Shown piece after piece: positions 1 to 14,445 of a stretch of DNA of 22,500 nt. The position numbers and the translations under genes are program-made. Origin of the DNA: Botryococcus braunii (taxonomy: Eukaryota; Chlorophyta; Trebouxiophyceae); contig KV908653.1 of assembly GCA_002005505.1 (NCBI GenBank), positions 56,461 to 78,960 on the forward strand. The letters are read 5' to 3'. Every line of letters begins with the position of its first letter. Within the stretch, counting starts at the first letter, position 1. A model generated the notes under the pieces. The model was given only the letters and a program-made list of their open reading frames with translations, had not been told where the DNA came from and ran no database searches.

Positions 1-186
1 GCTGGGTTTTTGCACGGTTGAAATGCCGATCTGCTTTAGCAGCTGCAGATGAAGGGGTGCATGCGGATGCACTGCTTTTGGCGTGTTAGTTGTGGCTGCC
101 ACAACTACACATGTACAACGTTAACTGTAGCGCAGAAGTGAGACTTGCTTCATCCAGCCTAGATGTTTTGTTGAGTTGTAGGCTAC

Positions 187-215
187 AAACATAGCTACAA
201 CTTGTAGCTATGTTT
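187..215. repeat. 29-bp near-perfect palindrome (14-bp arms)
   Basis: Two 14-base arms, AAACATAGCTACAA at 187-200 and its exact reverse complement at 202-215, are separated by a single C. The sequence could form a cruciform or hairpin. No coding or known regulatory context is visible. Confidence 0.85.
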
Positions 216-254
216 ACGCTTTGGCCTTGCAAAACAATTTACATTGTTCTGACA

Positions 255-320
255 TGTACACATGTGTCATGTACATGTCATGTACACATGTGTCATGTAC
301 ATGTCGTGTACACATGTGTC
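255..320. repeat. 26-bp tandem repeat, about 2.6 copies
   Basis: A 26-base unit starting TGTACACATGTGTCATG runs from 255 to 280, repeats at 281-306 with one change near the end, and continues partially to about 320. The unit is made of overlapping palindromic hexamers (TGTACA, ACATGT, CATG), so each copy can self-pair. The rest of 1-560 holds no gene I can support. Confidence 0.85.
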
Positions 321-559
321 ATGATGCGAACGATCACTCCATCAGCTCGTGGTTGAATTGCATACGCTTTGAAGTCGCTTATGAATCTGATCAGGATACT
401 ATCAATGGCGATGCTTATTTGGTTATGATATATCATTGATCTACATCTTCAATGATACATCAAACCGTAAACCCTAACCGCCAAACTCCACCAATTTGGT
501 GCTCTACCTTCATCAGGATTTCATTCAGAAGTCGGATGATCTTTGGAATTGGGGCTCAT

Positions 560-669
560 GATGATTACTACTACTACTCTTACTGCTGCTCCTACTGCTC
601 ATGCTCCTGCTCCTACTGCTGCTACTACTGCTACTGCTGCTGCTACTGCTGCTGCTACTGCTGCTGCTG

Positions 670-749
<80 letters not shown>

Positions 750-777
750 GCTGCTGCTATCACTGCTGCTACTGCTG

Positions 778-864
<87 letters not shown>

Positions 865-892
865 TAGTAGTAGCTAATACTAGCAGATACTG

Positions 893-971
<79 letters not shown>

Positions 972-1021
972 CACTACTATAGTAGTAAAAGCTACTACTA
1001 TAGTACTAGTAGATACTGCTG

Positions 1022-1074
<53 letters not shown>

Positions 1075-1105
1075 ACTACTGCTACCACTGCTAGAACTAC
1101 TATAG
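560..1105. repeat. ACT/AGT trinucleotide microsatellite, about 545 bp
   Basis: Long runs of (TAC)n are broken by blocks of (TGC)n and by three short islands near 864-890, 977-1018 and 1093-1112. In the islands the strand polarity flips (ACTACTATAGTAGT-like palindromes). The array is open in several frames on both strands, giving poly-Thr, poly-Tyr, poly-Leu, poly-Ser or poly-Val products. These are by-products of the repeat, not genes. Confidence 0.95.
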
Positions 1106-2401
1106 TATACTGCTACTACTGCCATTACACTGCATTACCAATACTACGATAACACCATTAATGTCTTGCTACCTTACCTAGTAACATGACCCGGTACTAT
1201 TATCTGACTACTGATTGGATGAAGAGGCTCGATACGAATGTGGGAGGGAGCAGAATAAGAGGGCTGCGCCTGAGCACGCGGTTCTGCCAACAGTTCTGCT
1301 GATGGCTGCTGTTCCCCAATGTCTGTGAGTTGTTTTGGGCGGGCGTGAGCTTGAGTGGGCTTGTGACCAGGTAGCCAGCCCAGCCGTATTCGATGAGCAG
1401 TGGAAGCCTCATGAGGGGGGGAACGGGGCCAATTTAAGTCGGTTCCAAAAAGGGCGGGGGCTTGATCTGGCTACTGACGGTGATAGTCACGACGTACTGG
1501 CAAGGCCGGTTGTTTTCTTCGTAGAAAGCGAGTTCTCTTGGTGCTGATGTCAAGACAAAATGATAGAGGTTGGAAAACTGAATGGTTGAGGGGTGCTTGA
1601 GAAGAAGAGGGAATTGCAGTGCGGTACATGTTCGGTGTCCACTTTCTCTGTTGGTGTGAGAAATGGCAACTTGACATTATTAATACTGTTGTTAGGTCAA
1701 TGTATTATAGTAACCTTAGACAGATGCCGAATCCTTTGAATGAGGTATTTACATGTATTTGGGGAATATTAAATTTGAAATTACGATACAATGGCTATGT
1801 GATTGTGGACCAGTACAATAATGAGTTCGGTGTTGTGATAACAACTGGATTGTACATCCTAAACCGCGCCTGCGTTATGACAGTGCGCTTGAACCGTACC
1901 TCCAAAAAGCTTTGCTCCACCGTATCTGCGTCTGACTCGGCGGATTTGATCAGATGCGGGCTAGCTGCTGTTGGGGCCAAAATATTCCGACACGAGACAG
2001 TTAACCTACACTTCCCTCTTTGGCATCAACCTTCAAGGACGTCGCAGGCCCCCTCTTAGCATTATTTTGAAGGTATGCTTTGTCCTGATGCATGGTAAAG
2101 GCTCGTCCTTGCGGAAAACCGTTTATACTGCAGTGCCCGCTTTAGACTTGGCTCCTCGCATTCTTTGCTTAGATTTAAAGATTAGTCTATTCCAGTAGTT
2201 TGGGCTGTCTTGTGAGTGATTATTTGTGGGATACTGCATTTCTATGAGAAGCATCGCATGCCGTGAGGGTTTGCGCTTTCGTAGGCCAGCAGGATAACTT
2301 AACACTGACAGTGTGTCAAATAAGCATGTTGCGATAATAATATTGCCATGCAGGTCATTCTTCTCGCATTACTGAACGCGAGCTCCTGGCCAGCAGCCGT
2401 C
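1106..2401. other. Spacer upstream of the + strand gene; possible promoter and 5' UTR
   Basis: No exon with family resemblance or consistent splice phases was found here. A splice acceptor (ATTGCCATGCAG) ends at 2353, just before the first coding exon of the next gene. The promoter and a non-coding 5' exon of that gene probably lie in this stretch. I cannot place a transcription start. Confidence 0.4.
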
Positions 2402-6070
<3,669 letters not shown>

Positions 6071-6164
6071 AAAATCATGCTTGAATTGTCCATGGTGGGC
6101 TAGGACTGGGGGGTATTACCAAGTGAAGGAATCGGCTTTCTTCTGTGTATGCACACCTGCTTGG

Positions 6165-6420
6165 TCTCGGGCTTTCTTTTTTACACATCCAGGTGTAGGG
6201 CCCGGACTTTGTATTCATGTTCGAGGTCCAGGGTTCTGCTCTGTGTGTCCGAGTGAGGGGTCTAGGTTTTTGGTGTACATGTCCAAAAGGATGGTCTGGG
6301 GTTATGCTACATATATTGTAAGTGCGTGGTCCAACCTTATGCATAAATGTGTGTTTGAGTGGGTGTCAGAGGTTCTCTTGTAAGCATCAAGGTCCATGGT
6401 CTGGGTTTCTGCTATATAAG
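6165..6420. repeat. Very degenerate repeat of about 38 bp
   Basis: The motif GGTCCAGGGTTCTGC followed by a TG-rich stretch recurs with many changes at about 6226, 6289, 6329 and 6392 (GGTCTGGGGTTATGC, GGTCCAACCTTATGC, GGTCTGGGTTTCTGC). It is 3' of the + strand gene and has no stable reading frame. Confidence 0.55.
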
Positions 6421-6596
6421 ATGATCCTTGTCCTGTTCTTTTTGACACAAGCAGTAAGTCATAATCTCTCTTGTGATCCACTGTTTCTTTTGTGTGCGAA
6501 CTGGCATCAGTGTGCGGGCTCTTGGTGCTACATTTGTGTGTGTCTGCGTGAGAACTTGCATACGAGCCTGCATGTAGCTGCGTGCGTGCCTGTGTG

Positions 6597-6598
<2 letters not shown>

Positions 6599-6681
<83 letters not shown>

Positions 6682-6716
6682 ACGTGCGTGTGCGTGTGGG
6701 TTTTTTTGGGGGGGGG
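6599..6716. repeat. (TG)n microsatellite ending in T7-G9
   Basis: About 40 perfect TG units run from 6600 to 6680. A CG-containing variant (CACGTGCGTGTGCGTG) follows, then seven T and nine G (6701-6716). Confidence 0.95.
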
Positions 6717-9700
6717 TGCGGGCCCGCGTGTGCGCTGCTCCATGCAGGATGACTGAGGTTGCCACCAGTGGAAACCGTTGATGGTGACGCAAGGGGTGAA
6801 GTAAAGGAGTGTCAAGCTGGCGCAGGCAGTGAGGCGGGTTCGGAGATAGCTCCTCACTAAGCAGAAGCAAAAGCCCGTGTCGCAACTGTACTTCACCTTT
6901 AAAGCGGGACAGTCATGTGCCAGGCGCACCATGTCAGTGGCCCCATATCCACCTGCCGGTCAATTTGAATACTTCTGACGCATCCGTCCTTCAACCACTT
7001 TCACCCTCCAGTCAAGTTTTAGCGGGTGCCTATACATAGGCTTTGCATGTAGGCACAGGCTGTTTTTGAAAGCAGGACAAGTAGCTGGCTCACTCTCTTT
7101 CCAAGACCAGTGGCATGCTTGATCTGTGTGTTGATGTAGCATCGTTTTGGGGCATCAATACATGTGTATTGAGGTATTGAGGTGTGGATACGTATGTTTT
7201 GGAGCCCATGCACAGACAGATAGCATTATTTATATGTCTGTAGAGTTAGAATCATCTGTATTCTCTGCTTTGTGGGCGGGTGTATCTCTTTTTCCCCCCT
7301 TTGGGCACCCAGCCGCGGCCTCCTCTGCGCCCTCTATCATCACCTAGGGCTGGCCATAGATGAACAACGATCCTGGGCCAAGGGCATGGCAAATCGGATA
7401 ATCCAGTCACGGGGCTGATTGTGAGACCTGCCGTATGCAAAAGTAGTCATGTACCATATGCGACCTGACGTCATATGCATGTACATGATTGTGGCTAGGT
7501 TTTGCACTGGATTATCTTCATCCAGTCGCATGGTTGATTGTGGGATCCCACAGGTCTGGACCTGTCATTTGCACCAATTTTGCACTGGACACGTTACAAA
7601 GACAGTACTGATGACAACCGAAAATGACATTGACATTAATGAAACCATTTTTGCATGTGTTTGCAACTCTTCCTCGGACGGACAGAGACGGTTTCTCTGC
7701 CCAGGCCTTTTTGTTGCAGAATCCATATGTAGTGTCTTGGTTGCCCCGACTTTAAATGCTCAGCCGCCAGTCTTATATAAGGGCCTGGCAGCGTTTTGTG
7801 GTGTTTGCGACTATCTTGGCTCGATCGACTTTAGCTTACGTTGGATGCCTTCAACACGTTCCGGAGGCCGTGCACAAACGTTCAAGATCGGCAGACATTC
7901 CGAGTATATCTGTGGACATCCTCCTTTCCTCGATGCACCGAGTTGATGAGTACCAGTTGGAGCTTCAGACATGTACAGACATGTCTGAAGTGGCTGCAGT
8001 TCTGCCACATTAGGAAGTAAAGTCAGTTTGTGGCCTGAATTGGCGATTAATAGATGTATGTCTTAAGACAAACTTGATGGTAAGCAGTTAAAAGTTTTGT
8101 CTGGGATCCGTTGTCTGGACCAGCCCTGCAGGTTTTCTCTTGGGAACTCATGAGTACCTGTATACTCATGGTTATCTTGATCGACACAGGTACTGTTGCT
8201 TGCTGCGCTGGATATGTCGTTAGATTGCCCGAACTCTATCAAGGACACCGGTATAGTTGCATGTGCATGTGCGTGGCTGCGCCAAACATGACAGACCCCT
8301 GCAGGGCTTTCAATAAATACTGCTGACGACACAAGCCCCAGCTAGGGGCCTTTAGAGGTATATGCTACCTGGTGTCGCTCTGATAGATCATGTGAGGCTT
8401 GCCAGCTGCCTATTCAAATAGAAATCCTGCGCAGTGCAGAGATGTCAGTGCTTTCCATGTCCACTTGAAAAGCCTTTTCAGCATGTTGCAATTTACCAAT
8501 TTGTAAGTTGTAGAAATTCTAGAAGTTCTTGTTTATGCATAAGCGCAGGCATGGCTGCCGCATCATTGCCAGCATGCCCGTTGATTGAACCCGACCAGTA
8601 GAATTGAACTAGACCATATTGATAACTTTTTCCGATGAGCTAGTGCATGTATGTAGACTGGCTAGCAGGAGGTTCAGACACTCCAATCTTTCGTTATTAA
8701 AACCGTAGTCGAAAGTCTGGTTTTCATTTTGAAAGCACTAGCAAGCGTACGCTAGCCTTGTAGACTTGTACTCTTTGCAATGATGGGTTTGCCGGGAGTC
8801 CAGCAAAGCGCTGCGTGTTTTTGCTTCAAGGCATTTCCTTACCACTATAAGCAAACACTGTGTTATACGAGGCCTTGGCATGGTTTCAAGGTTCTAAATA
8901 CATATTCCCATATATGTGCCTGTTCGCAATAATATACTATAGTATATCATATAATCTATAGAGAAGCATGCAGGTGAGTGTTCAACCCCGCCATGTTCTT
9001 GTTTCTGAAATTCCACTGTATTGAGCTGCATGGGAGTTGGTGCAACCAGAGATGAGTCATTCGGAGCTTTGCATATGCTTGCTAGCCGAATAAAAGCTCT
9101 CTTAGTCTGGTTGCTGCGGGTTTGGAAGCTGCGTAGATGTATCACAGCATCTTTCTCCAACCACCAATGTGCTCTTCCGGAGATTAATTGCAATCTTTAC
9201 ACAACAGAGGCGCTTAAAATATGTTCTCCTGTGGCACTACACCTTCGAACACATGCCATCAGTTCGGTATATCCTCATTAGGCAACTAAAAGCACCAACT
9301 CTCCTAAGCCAATGCCTTTGCACTATTGAAGCATCACGGCGTAGCCCAAGACGCTTTTGACCCTCTGGTAAAGGTATCTTTGACAGTCCTGAAGCTCTGA
9401 GACAAATGGGATTTATGGTATGCGGTTTAGATAGGCTTCACTCTGCACATTAAACCTAACGTGAACAAAGACACGGGTTCAAAGACGGACCACTTCAGAC
9501 GATACAATTATGTTATCAAAAGGGCAACAGAGCCCCAAGAACCCCGTAACTCATCCGTACACGGGGCTCACACAAGCGCCCTCTGCCCAGCCTACTGAAG
9601 ACCCTAGCTGTACATTGCACAGCACATTCAAAGCCCTTGATATGATTCCTTAGATCTGCGAACCATATTAAAGAGACTCATGTGCAAATTGGAAGCAAGC

Positions 9701-9770
9701 CGACAGGAACAAGCTACTTACAAACGGGGCTGAGCAAACATGGTTTCAATAAAAGTACCAGGAGGGTTCC
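6717..9770. other. Non-coding spacer downstream of the + strand gene
   Basis: No conserved exon is recognised. It holds two in-phase candidate terminal exons of the upstream gene (7720-7946 after the strong acceptor TTTTTGTTGCAG, and 7835-8013). A TATA-box-like TATATAAG lies at about 7775, and a bZIP-type TGACGTCA at about 7466. A diverged 28-base repeat occurs at about 7400 and 7522 (ATCCAGTC...TTGTG), and an AATAAA occurs near 8310. A 16-base palindrome ATATACTATAGTATAT is at 8932-8947. None of these is tied to a confirmed transcript. Confidence 0.4.
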
Positions 9771-9771
9771 T

Positions 9772-9840
9772 CCCCCCCCCTTTTTTTTTGGGGGGGGGGG
9801 GGGTGGGGTTTGAGGGGGAGGGGAACGGGGGTTGGGGAGG
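9772..9840. repeat. C9-T9-G14 homopolymer hairpin plus G-quadruplex-type tract
   Basis: Nine C (9772-9780), nine T (9781-9789) and fourteen G (9790-9803) are contiguous, so the C and G runs can pair around a T loop. Further G runs of four or five (9805-9808 and four more to 9838), with 1-5-base spacers, satisfy the usual four-run G-quadruplex rule. No gene is visible in 9841-10190. Confidence 0.9.
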
Positions 9841-10192
9841 AGAAAAGAGGGGCTAACAAAAGTTACGGTCCCTTTTCCTCCAAGGCCAAACGTCTCCCCC
9901 AGAAACCACCACGAACCAAATTGAGGCTCAGATGATCCCATGGCCCCTAGCTTGAGCGTGCAGTATGTAGGACACATGGTTATAGTTATAACACGCTCTT
10001 ACGTACGACTGAGGCGCAGATAGGGAAGGCATCACAGCCTACACATTTATAGCACAATTTTGCGGGGACGCACGCCATCCAGAGATTTCGAACTAAGGAG
10101 GGCAGCGCGACCTCACAGCAGAGACAGAGTAGGAAGCGCTTCAGGTCGCTGTTCCTTGACCAGGTTGCTGATGACCTTAAACTGGGGGTGCT

Positions 10193-10690
10193 GCATCACC
10201 AGCCACGACGACATTACATTCACATCACCATCCAGTACCACATTACAATCATAACAACAGCCAGTACGAAGTTTCAATCGGATCACCAGCCACTCCAATG
10301 CTACGTTCACATCACCATCTGGTACACGTTAAAACGTAACGTTGTAGTTACATTCATATCACTAACCAGTACCACGTTATATACACAGCACCAGCCACTG
10401 ACGTTACAGTCCAACACCAGCCAGTACGATGTTACATTCACATCACCAGCCAGTACGAGGTTACAATCACATGACCAGCCAGTACGACAATGCAATCACA
10501 ACACCAGACTGTACAAAGTTACAAACAAATCACCAGCCAGTACAACGTTACATTCACATCACCAGCCAGAAGGACATTTCAATCAATCACCAGCCATAAC
10601 GGAAGTTACACTCACATTCAAATCACCGTCCGGTATGACAATACAATCAATCATCAGCCAGTATGACCCTACATTGACAGCAAAACACAA
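10193..10690. repeat. 29-bp minisatellite, about 16 copies
   Basis: The unit begins CACCAGCCAGTACGACGTTA and continues with CATTCACAT. It repeats at about 29-base spacing, with occasional longer or shorter copies. Central copies (10410-10570) are the most alike. Readings such as 10188-10787 on + follow the repeat and have no other support. The region 10691-11140 after it has no recognised gene, only C- and G-rich runs (for example CCCCGAAAAAGGGG near 10870). Confidence 0.85.
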
Positions 10691-11149
10691 CACAATACAA
10701 TGCAACGCAAGGCCGGCGTCCTCTTCCCTTCCATTTGTACACACATCACCCAGCACCAGCCCCAACCGAGCGCCAGCCACTAATTAGTTGCAGGCAATGG
10801 GACACACAAGACACTGAGAAGGTCTATGCGGGTCCCTAACCTTGCAGACACCACCCCCTCCCCCCTTCCCCGAAAAAGGGGAAAAAAAGAAACCCAGTGC
10901 GCCTGGACCTTCAAAGGGCCGGCGGGGGTGGGGGGGGGGTGGAGGAGAGAAGTCTTTTGTAGCCGAAGCACTCCAAACAACCCCACAATGACTAACCATC
11001 ACTTCTCCAACCCAAGACAAAAAAGGACATGAAAGCCTTCCAAACGGCCCGGGGCGAGGCCAAGAACAGTTGTCATATGTTAGGGGCGAGCCCCTTGGCC
11101 ACACGCCCTATTCCCAAACCCCTGCTTCCCACACACGCACTCACACACA

Positions 11150-11304
<155 letters not shown>

Positions 11305-11344
11305 CACTGAACGGGCGCCGGCGTGCGCAAGCACACACTCATGC

Positions 11345-11875
11345 CCTAAGAGGGCCACAGCATGCAAACACCCTGGACAAGACAGGTAACAGTCTTCTGA
11401 GGAAATTGGACAGCTACAGCATGAAAACACCCTGGAAGGTGCAAGAAGGAAGTCTTTTCTGGGGAGCTTCGACGGACAGTTCTTCTCAATAGGTTGGACG
11501 AACAGTCCCTTTCAGGGAGACTGGACAAACAGCTTTAAAAGGGATGATGGATAACAACCTTCAAAAAAGAGGTTGGATGACCATATTTTCCAGGAGGATT
11601 CAATGGACGACGGTCCTAAAAGGAGAATGGACGACAGTCTTAAAAAAGTGATGAGACAAACAGTCTATTCAAGGGAGGATGGACGACAGTCTTGTAGAAA
11701 GGGGTTGGACTACCATCGTTTCCAAGGGGATTCAATGGACGACTGCTTTCCTCAAAAGAAGTTGGCCGGACAGTCTTTTAAAGAGAGGTTAGACAAACAG
11801 TCCTTCAAAGGGAGATCGGACGAACAGGTTTTTAAAGGGAGGTTAGACACAGTCTTTTGAGGGGATGTTGAACGA
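11345..11875. repeat. Degenerate minisatellite of about 27 bp
   Basis: The motif GGTTGGACGAACAGTC followed by TTTAAAGGGA recurs every 25-30 bases, best preserved at 11760-11860. The 5' part (11345-11440) holds a diverged pair of CACAGCATGCAAACACCCTGGA-like copies. A frame from 11573 to 11860 on + reads as repeated nine-residue units (RLDKQSFKG, RSDEQVFKG). The copies are not all multiples of three, so I treat it as non-coding. It lies just 3' of the isochorismatase-family gene. Confidence 0.8.
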
Positions 11876-11915
11876 CACTCCTTTCTAGGGGGACTGGGTG
11901 CCCACTGCCCAGCGC

Positions 11916-14271
11916 TTAATCAGGCGGATTAACGGGGGCCACCTCAGCACTCTTGGCAAGCTGGAAGAGGGCCATGTCAGACGTACATAACAGTCCTCCT
12001 GCCTGCATGATTCTCTGCCCAGCCCCAAAAGCCTCTTAAGACTTCCTGGCCCTCCTAAGGCAGTCATAAACCATGCAGATGTTCTTGCAGCCCCAGTATG
12101 CAGGGGCAAGCACGCCATTCAGATACGACAACCAAATTTTCCAGCAATACCGCGTCGACTCGAAGTGCACTTCGCTGTTGTCAAATGTTCCCTTTGTAAA
12201 AACTTCCTCGAAAGCGCTGCTGGTCCCATACAACCCTACCCCCTCCACTAATTCAGGCATACAAGCCCATCCCCTGACTGATTCCAAACTAGCTTTCTTG
12301 CCAGCTTCCCTCATGAATCCAAACGCAAACAGGTGAGCCTCAAAATTGAGCTGATAAGAGATGCAATGGCAACAGAAAGCAATGAAGAACAAACATGCAG
12401 AAACCACGAGGTGGCAAGATAAGGGAAGGAGGAAGATGAAAAAGTAGAATATCGAAAGAAATAAGGGGCGTCACTTGCACTGCCACTGCCCGATCCCAAG
12501 CTCTTGAGGACGATACACCATCTACCACCAAATGAACTTCATATCCCTTTTCTGCACATGCCCCAGTGTCAGCCATCATCTAACCAAACCAACTTCATAC
12601 CCTTTTTCTGCATGGGCCTTCAGTGTCAGCCACCATATGATCCTCGGTAAAACATAAATAGAACCAAGCAGCAACACACTTACCTAAAAGGTCCAGAGCT
12701 GTTTGCAGTACGCACACATGGGTCTCAATCCCTACCAGCAGTACCTGAACATGAATCTTTGTACTCAGTGTCTGAAGACTGTTGGAGCTATGACAGAAGC
12801 AATTGCCGACACGTGCAAAAAGCGTCCGCCACAATTGCGCAGATGGAAGAAGGCTCGGGCATATCAGAACAAAAAGGAAACAAGAAAAGATTCAGAATGT
12901 ACCTGTTTGATCTGCTGGTGCTTAGCAAGCAAGTTGGCCACCTCCGGAACTACACCGAACGCCGCAACCCCAGCAACATATATCAGAAGATCACAAAGCA
13001 GCAAACCTTGCATAGCCCAATAAGGGTGAAGAAGCACTGGCAATCACAGGTGCAGCTGATGCATATGGCTGGCTATGCAAAAGATCGCCCCCTTAAGATT
13101 GACATAATCAGTAGCCCTTCCCTATGCAAGCAAAAGAGTTTCATTCTTTATTTTTCTGAGCCCTCAAGTTATTATCTGTGATCACGAGCCAAAAATCATG
13201 AATTATGGACCATTGACTATAAGCCACATGTCATGAACCATGGGCCAAGCCACAAATAACGAGTCACTAAGCCAAGCACCATGATCCATGAACCAGAAAC
13301 CATCAACCACAACCTATGTATACCTTTATACTTAACCCTCGAACCCATGAGCCATGAACCACAACCTATGATCACTTCAGACAACCACAAGCCATGAGCC
13401 ACAAGCAATAAACCACAGACGATAAATAACGAGCCCCCAATCATGAGCCATAAATCACAAGGCATGAGCCATGAACCTGAAGCATGGGCCATGAACCACA
13501 AATCGTGAGCAATGAGCCATAAGCCATGATCTATGAGAAACGAACAATGATCCATGAGCCATGAACCACAATTCACGAGCTATGAATCCCGAGCCAGAAA
13601 CAATGAGCCTTTCGTAAAGCCATCCAGTTTGAAATTCTGGCATTGCTGCGATTTCACTGAAGGTAACTGCAGACACGCAAATACGACAATGCAGGAGTGA
13701 GGGCTACAGTTTTAGAGAGACAAGCTAGAACTCGTGCCACGCCTGTCATTAAACCCTCTCAAACGCCGAAAGATGCCAAGCGACAGGTATCGACATGCGT
13801 GAAGGACACACCAAACATGCTGAACACCTTCTTTGGGAAGACTGGGGTTCCCGGAGGCAATGAGTCCGTCAGCTCTGCTACAGTTGAGCCAAGGGCCTTC
13901 GGATACTGCTCAGTCACAATAATTGGTATGTTGAACGCAGCTGCTCCCTTGATCTGCATATGTAACAGCCCTCAAGTTGCCAGACAAAATCATCACAAGC
14001 TCACAAATGCACCAGGAATGGGCACCAAGCTCTTACCAGTCGCCGCGCTGTATCAATAACGGCCTGCAAAACAGCGAAATTAAGAATGCAGTTAACCCTT
14101 TACGGCACGTACGGCGGAAGGGGAACCCCTTACATCAAGATATTCCGAAGCTTAAATCGTTGCAATTACGGGCAGGGAACTTACCGGGTAACCATGAATG
14201 ACAGAACGAAATCGTTCCTGAATATCACAGACAAACAGGATCGTCCTCTCTGCAACTAACTTGCCGACCAT
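11916..14271 (-). CDS. Isochorismatase-family cysteine hydrolase (ISOC1/ISOC2-like), seven exons
   Basis: Exons in transcription order: 14271-14185, 14063-14037 (27 nt), 13953-13812, 12949-12903, 12744-12684, 12551-12475, 12014-11916; all junction phases agree. The first exon reads MVGKLVAERTILFVCDIQER, with the ATG in good context (A at -3, G at +4). Family landmarks in order: Asp16 in FVCDIQERF; IIVTEQYPKALGSTV (47-61); Lys79 in FPKKVFSMF; PEVANLLAKH; Cys112 in VGIETHVCV; LVVDGVSSS; and AGGLLCTSDMALFQLAKSAE. Asp, Lys and Cys form the catalytic triad of this fold. Proteins of this group are cytosolic or mitochondrial, and the physiological substrate of ISOC-type members is unsettled, so I give no reaction. 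No targeting signal is seen. As read, translation stops at 11916 (179 aa) with VAPVNPPD. A second frame gives LIRLIKRWAVGTQSP with a stop at 11885, which looks more like the family C-terminus (see findings). Confidence 0.88.
12527..12636 (-). repeat. Tandem duplication of a splice acceptor and the start of exon 6
   Basis: A segment of about 53 bases at 12527-12578 contains the acceptor GGCATGTGCAG and the start of exon 6 of the isochorismatase-family gene. It is repeated at 12583-12636 with roughly 85% identity by eye, including a second CATGCAG acceptor and AAAAAGGGTATGAAGTT. The upstream copy, if used, keeps phase for EKGYEVGLVR and then meets TGA. Confidence 0.8.
13185..13600. repeat. Degenerate heptanucleotide repeat (CATGARC)n in intron 3
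   Basis: Seven-base units such as CATGAGC, CATGAAC, CACAAGC and CATAAGC follow one another for about 415 bases, clearest at 13440-13590. The array lies within the 862-base intron 12950-13811 of the isochorismatase-family gene. The minus-strand frame (repeated LWLMAHGS-like peptides) is a repeat by-product. Confidence 0.85.
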
Positions 14272-14429
14272 GATCGACAACGATCTGTCCGACTTACGCA
14301 AAGATTAAAAGGGTACCACACAAACTCCACTCCCACCAAGAAGAAACAGGGCATGTACAAAGTGCAATCTAATTAGCTTGCAAATGTCTCAGAGCGCACT
14401 GAAGCTATGAAAGTGGGATTAGCGGGTTG

Positions 14430-14445
14430 CACGTGACGACACGTG
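14430..14445. promoter_or_regulatory. Two CACGTG (G-box/E-box) sites 10 bp apart
   Basis: CACGTG occurs at 14430-14435 and again at 14440-14445, one helical turn apart. They lie about 160 bases upstream of the start codon of the minus-strand isochorismatase-family gene. In plants this hexamer core is bound by bZIP and bHLH factors. The paired spacing and position suggest a promoter element, but function is inferred. Confidence 0.5.

Noticed and set aside
525..1094. Long open frames of poly-Ser, poly-Thr, poly-Val or poly-Leu
   Set aside because: They are six-frame readings of one trinucleotide array with no flanking non-repetitive coding sequence.
10193..10690. CRISPR-like array
   Set aside because: Units are directly contiguous and degenerate, with no constant repeat separated by unique spacers, and the genome is eukaryotic.
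11573..11860. Possible repeat protein with nine-residue units
   Set aside because: It mirrors a degenerate minisatellite whose copies vary in length, and it has no start context, splice partners or recognised family.
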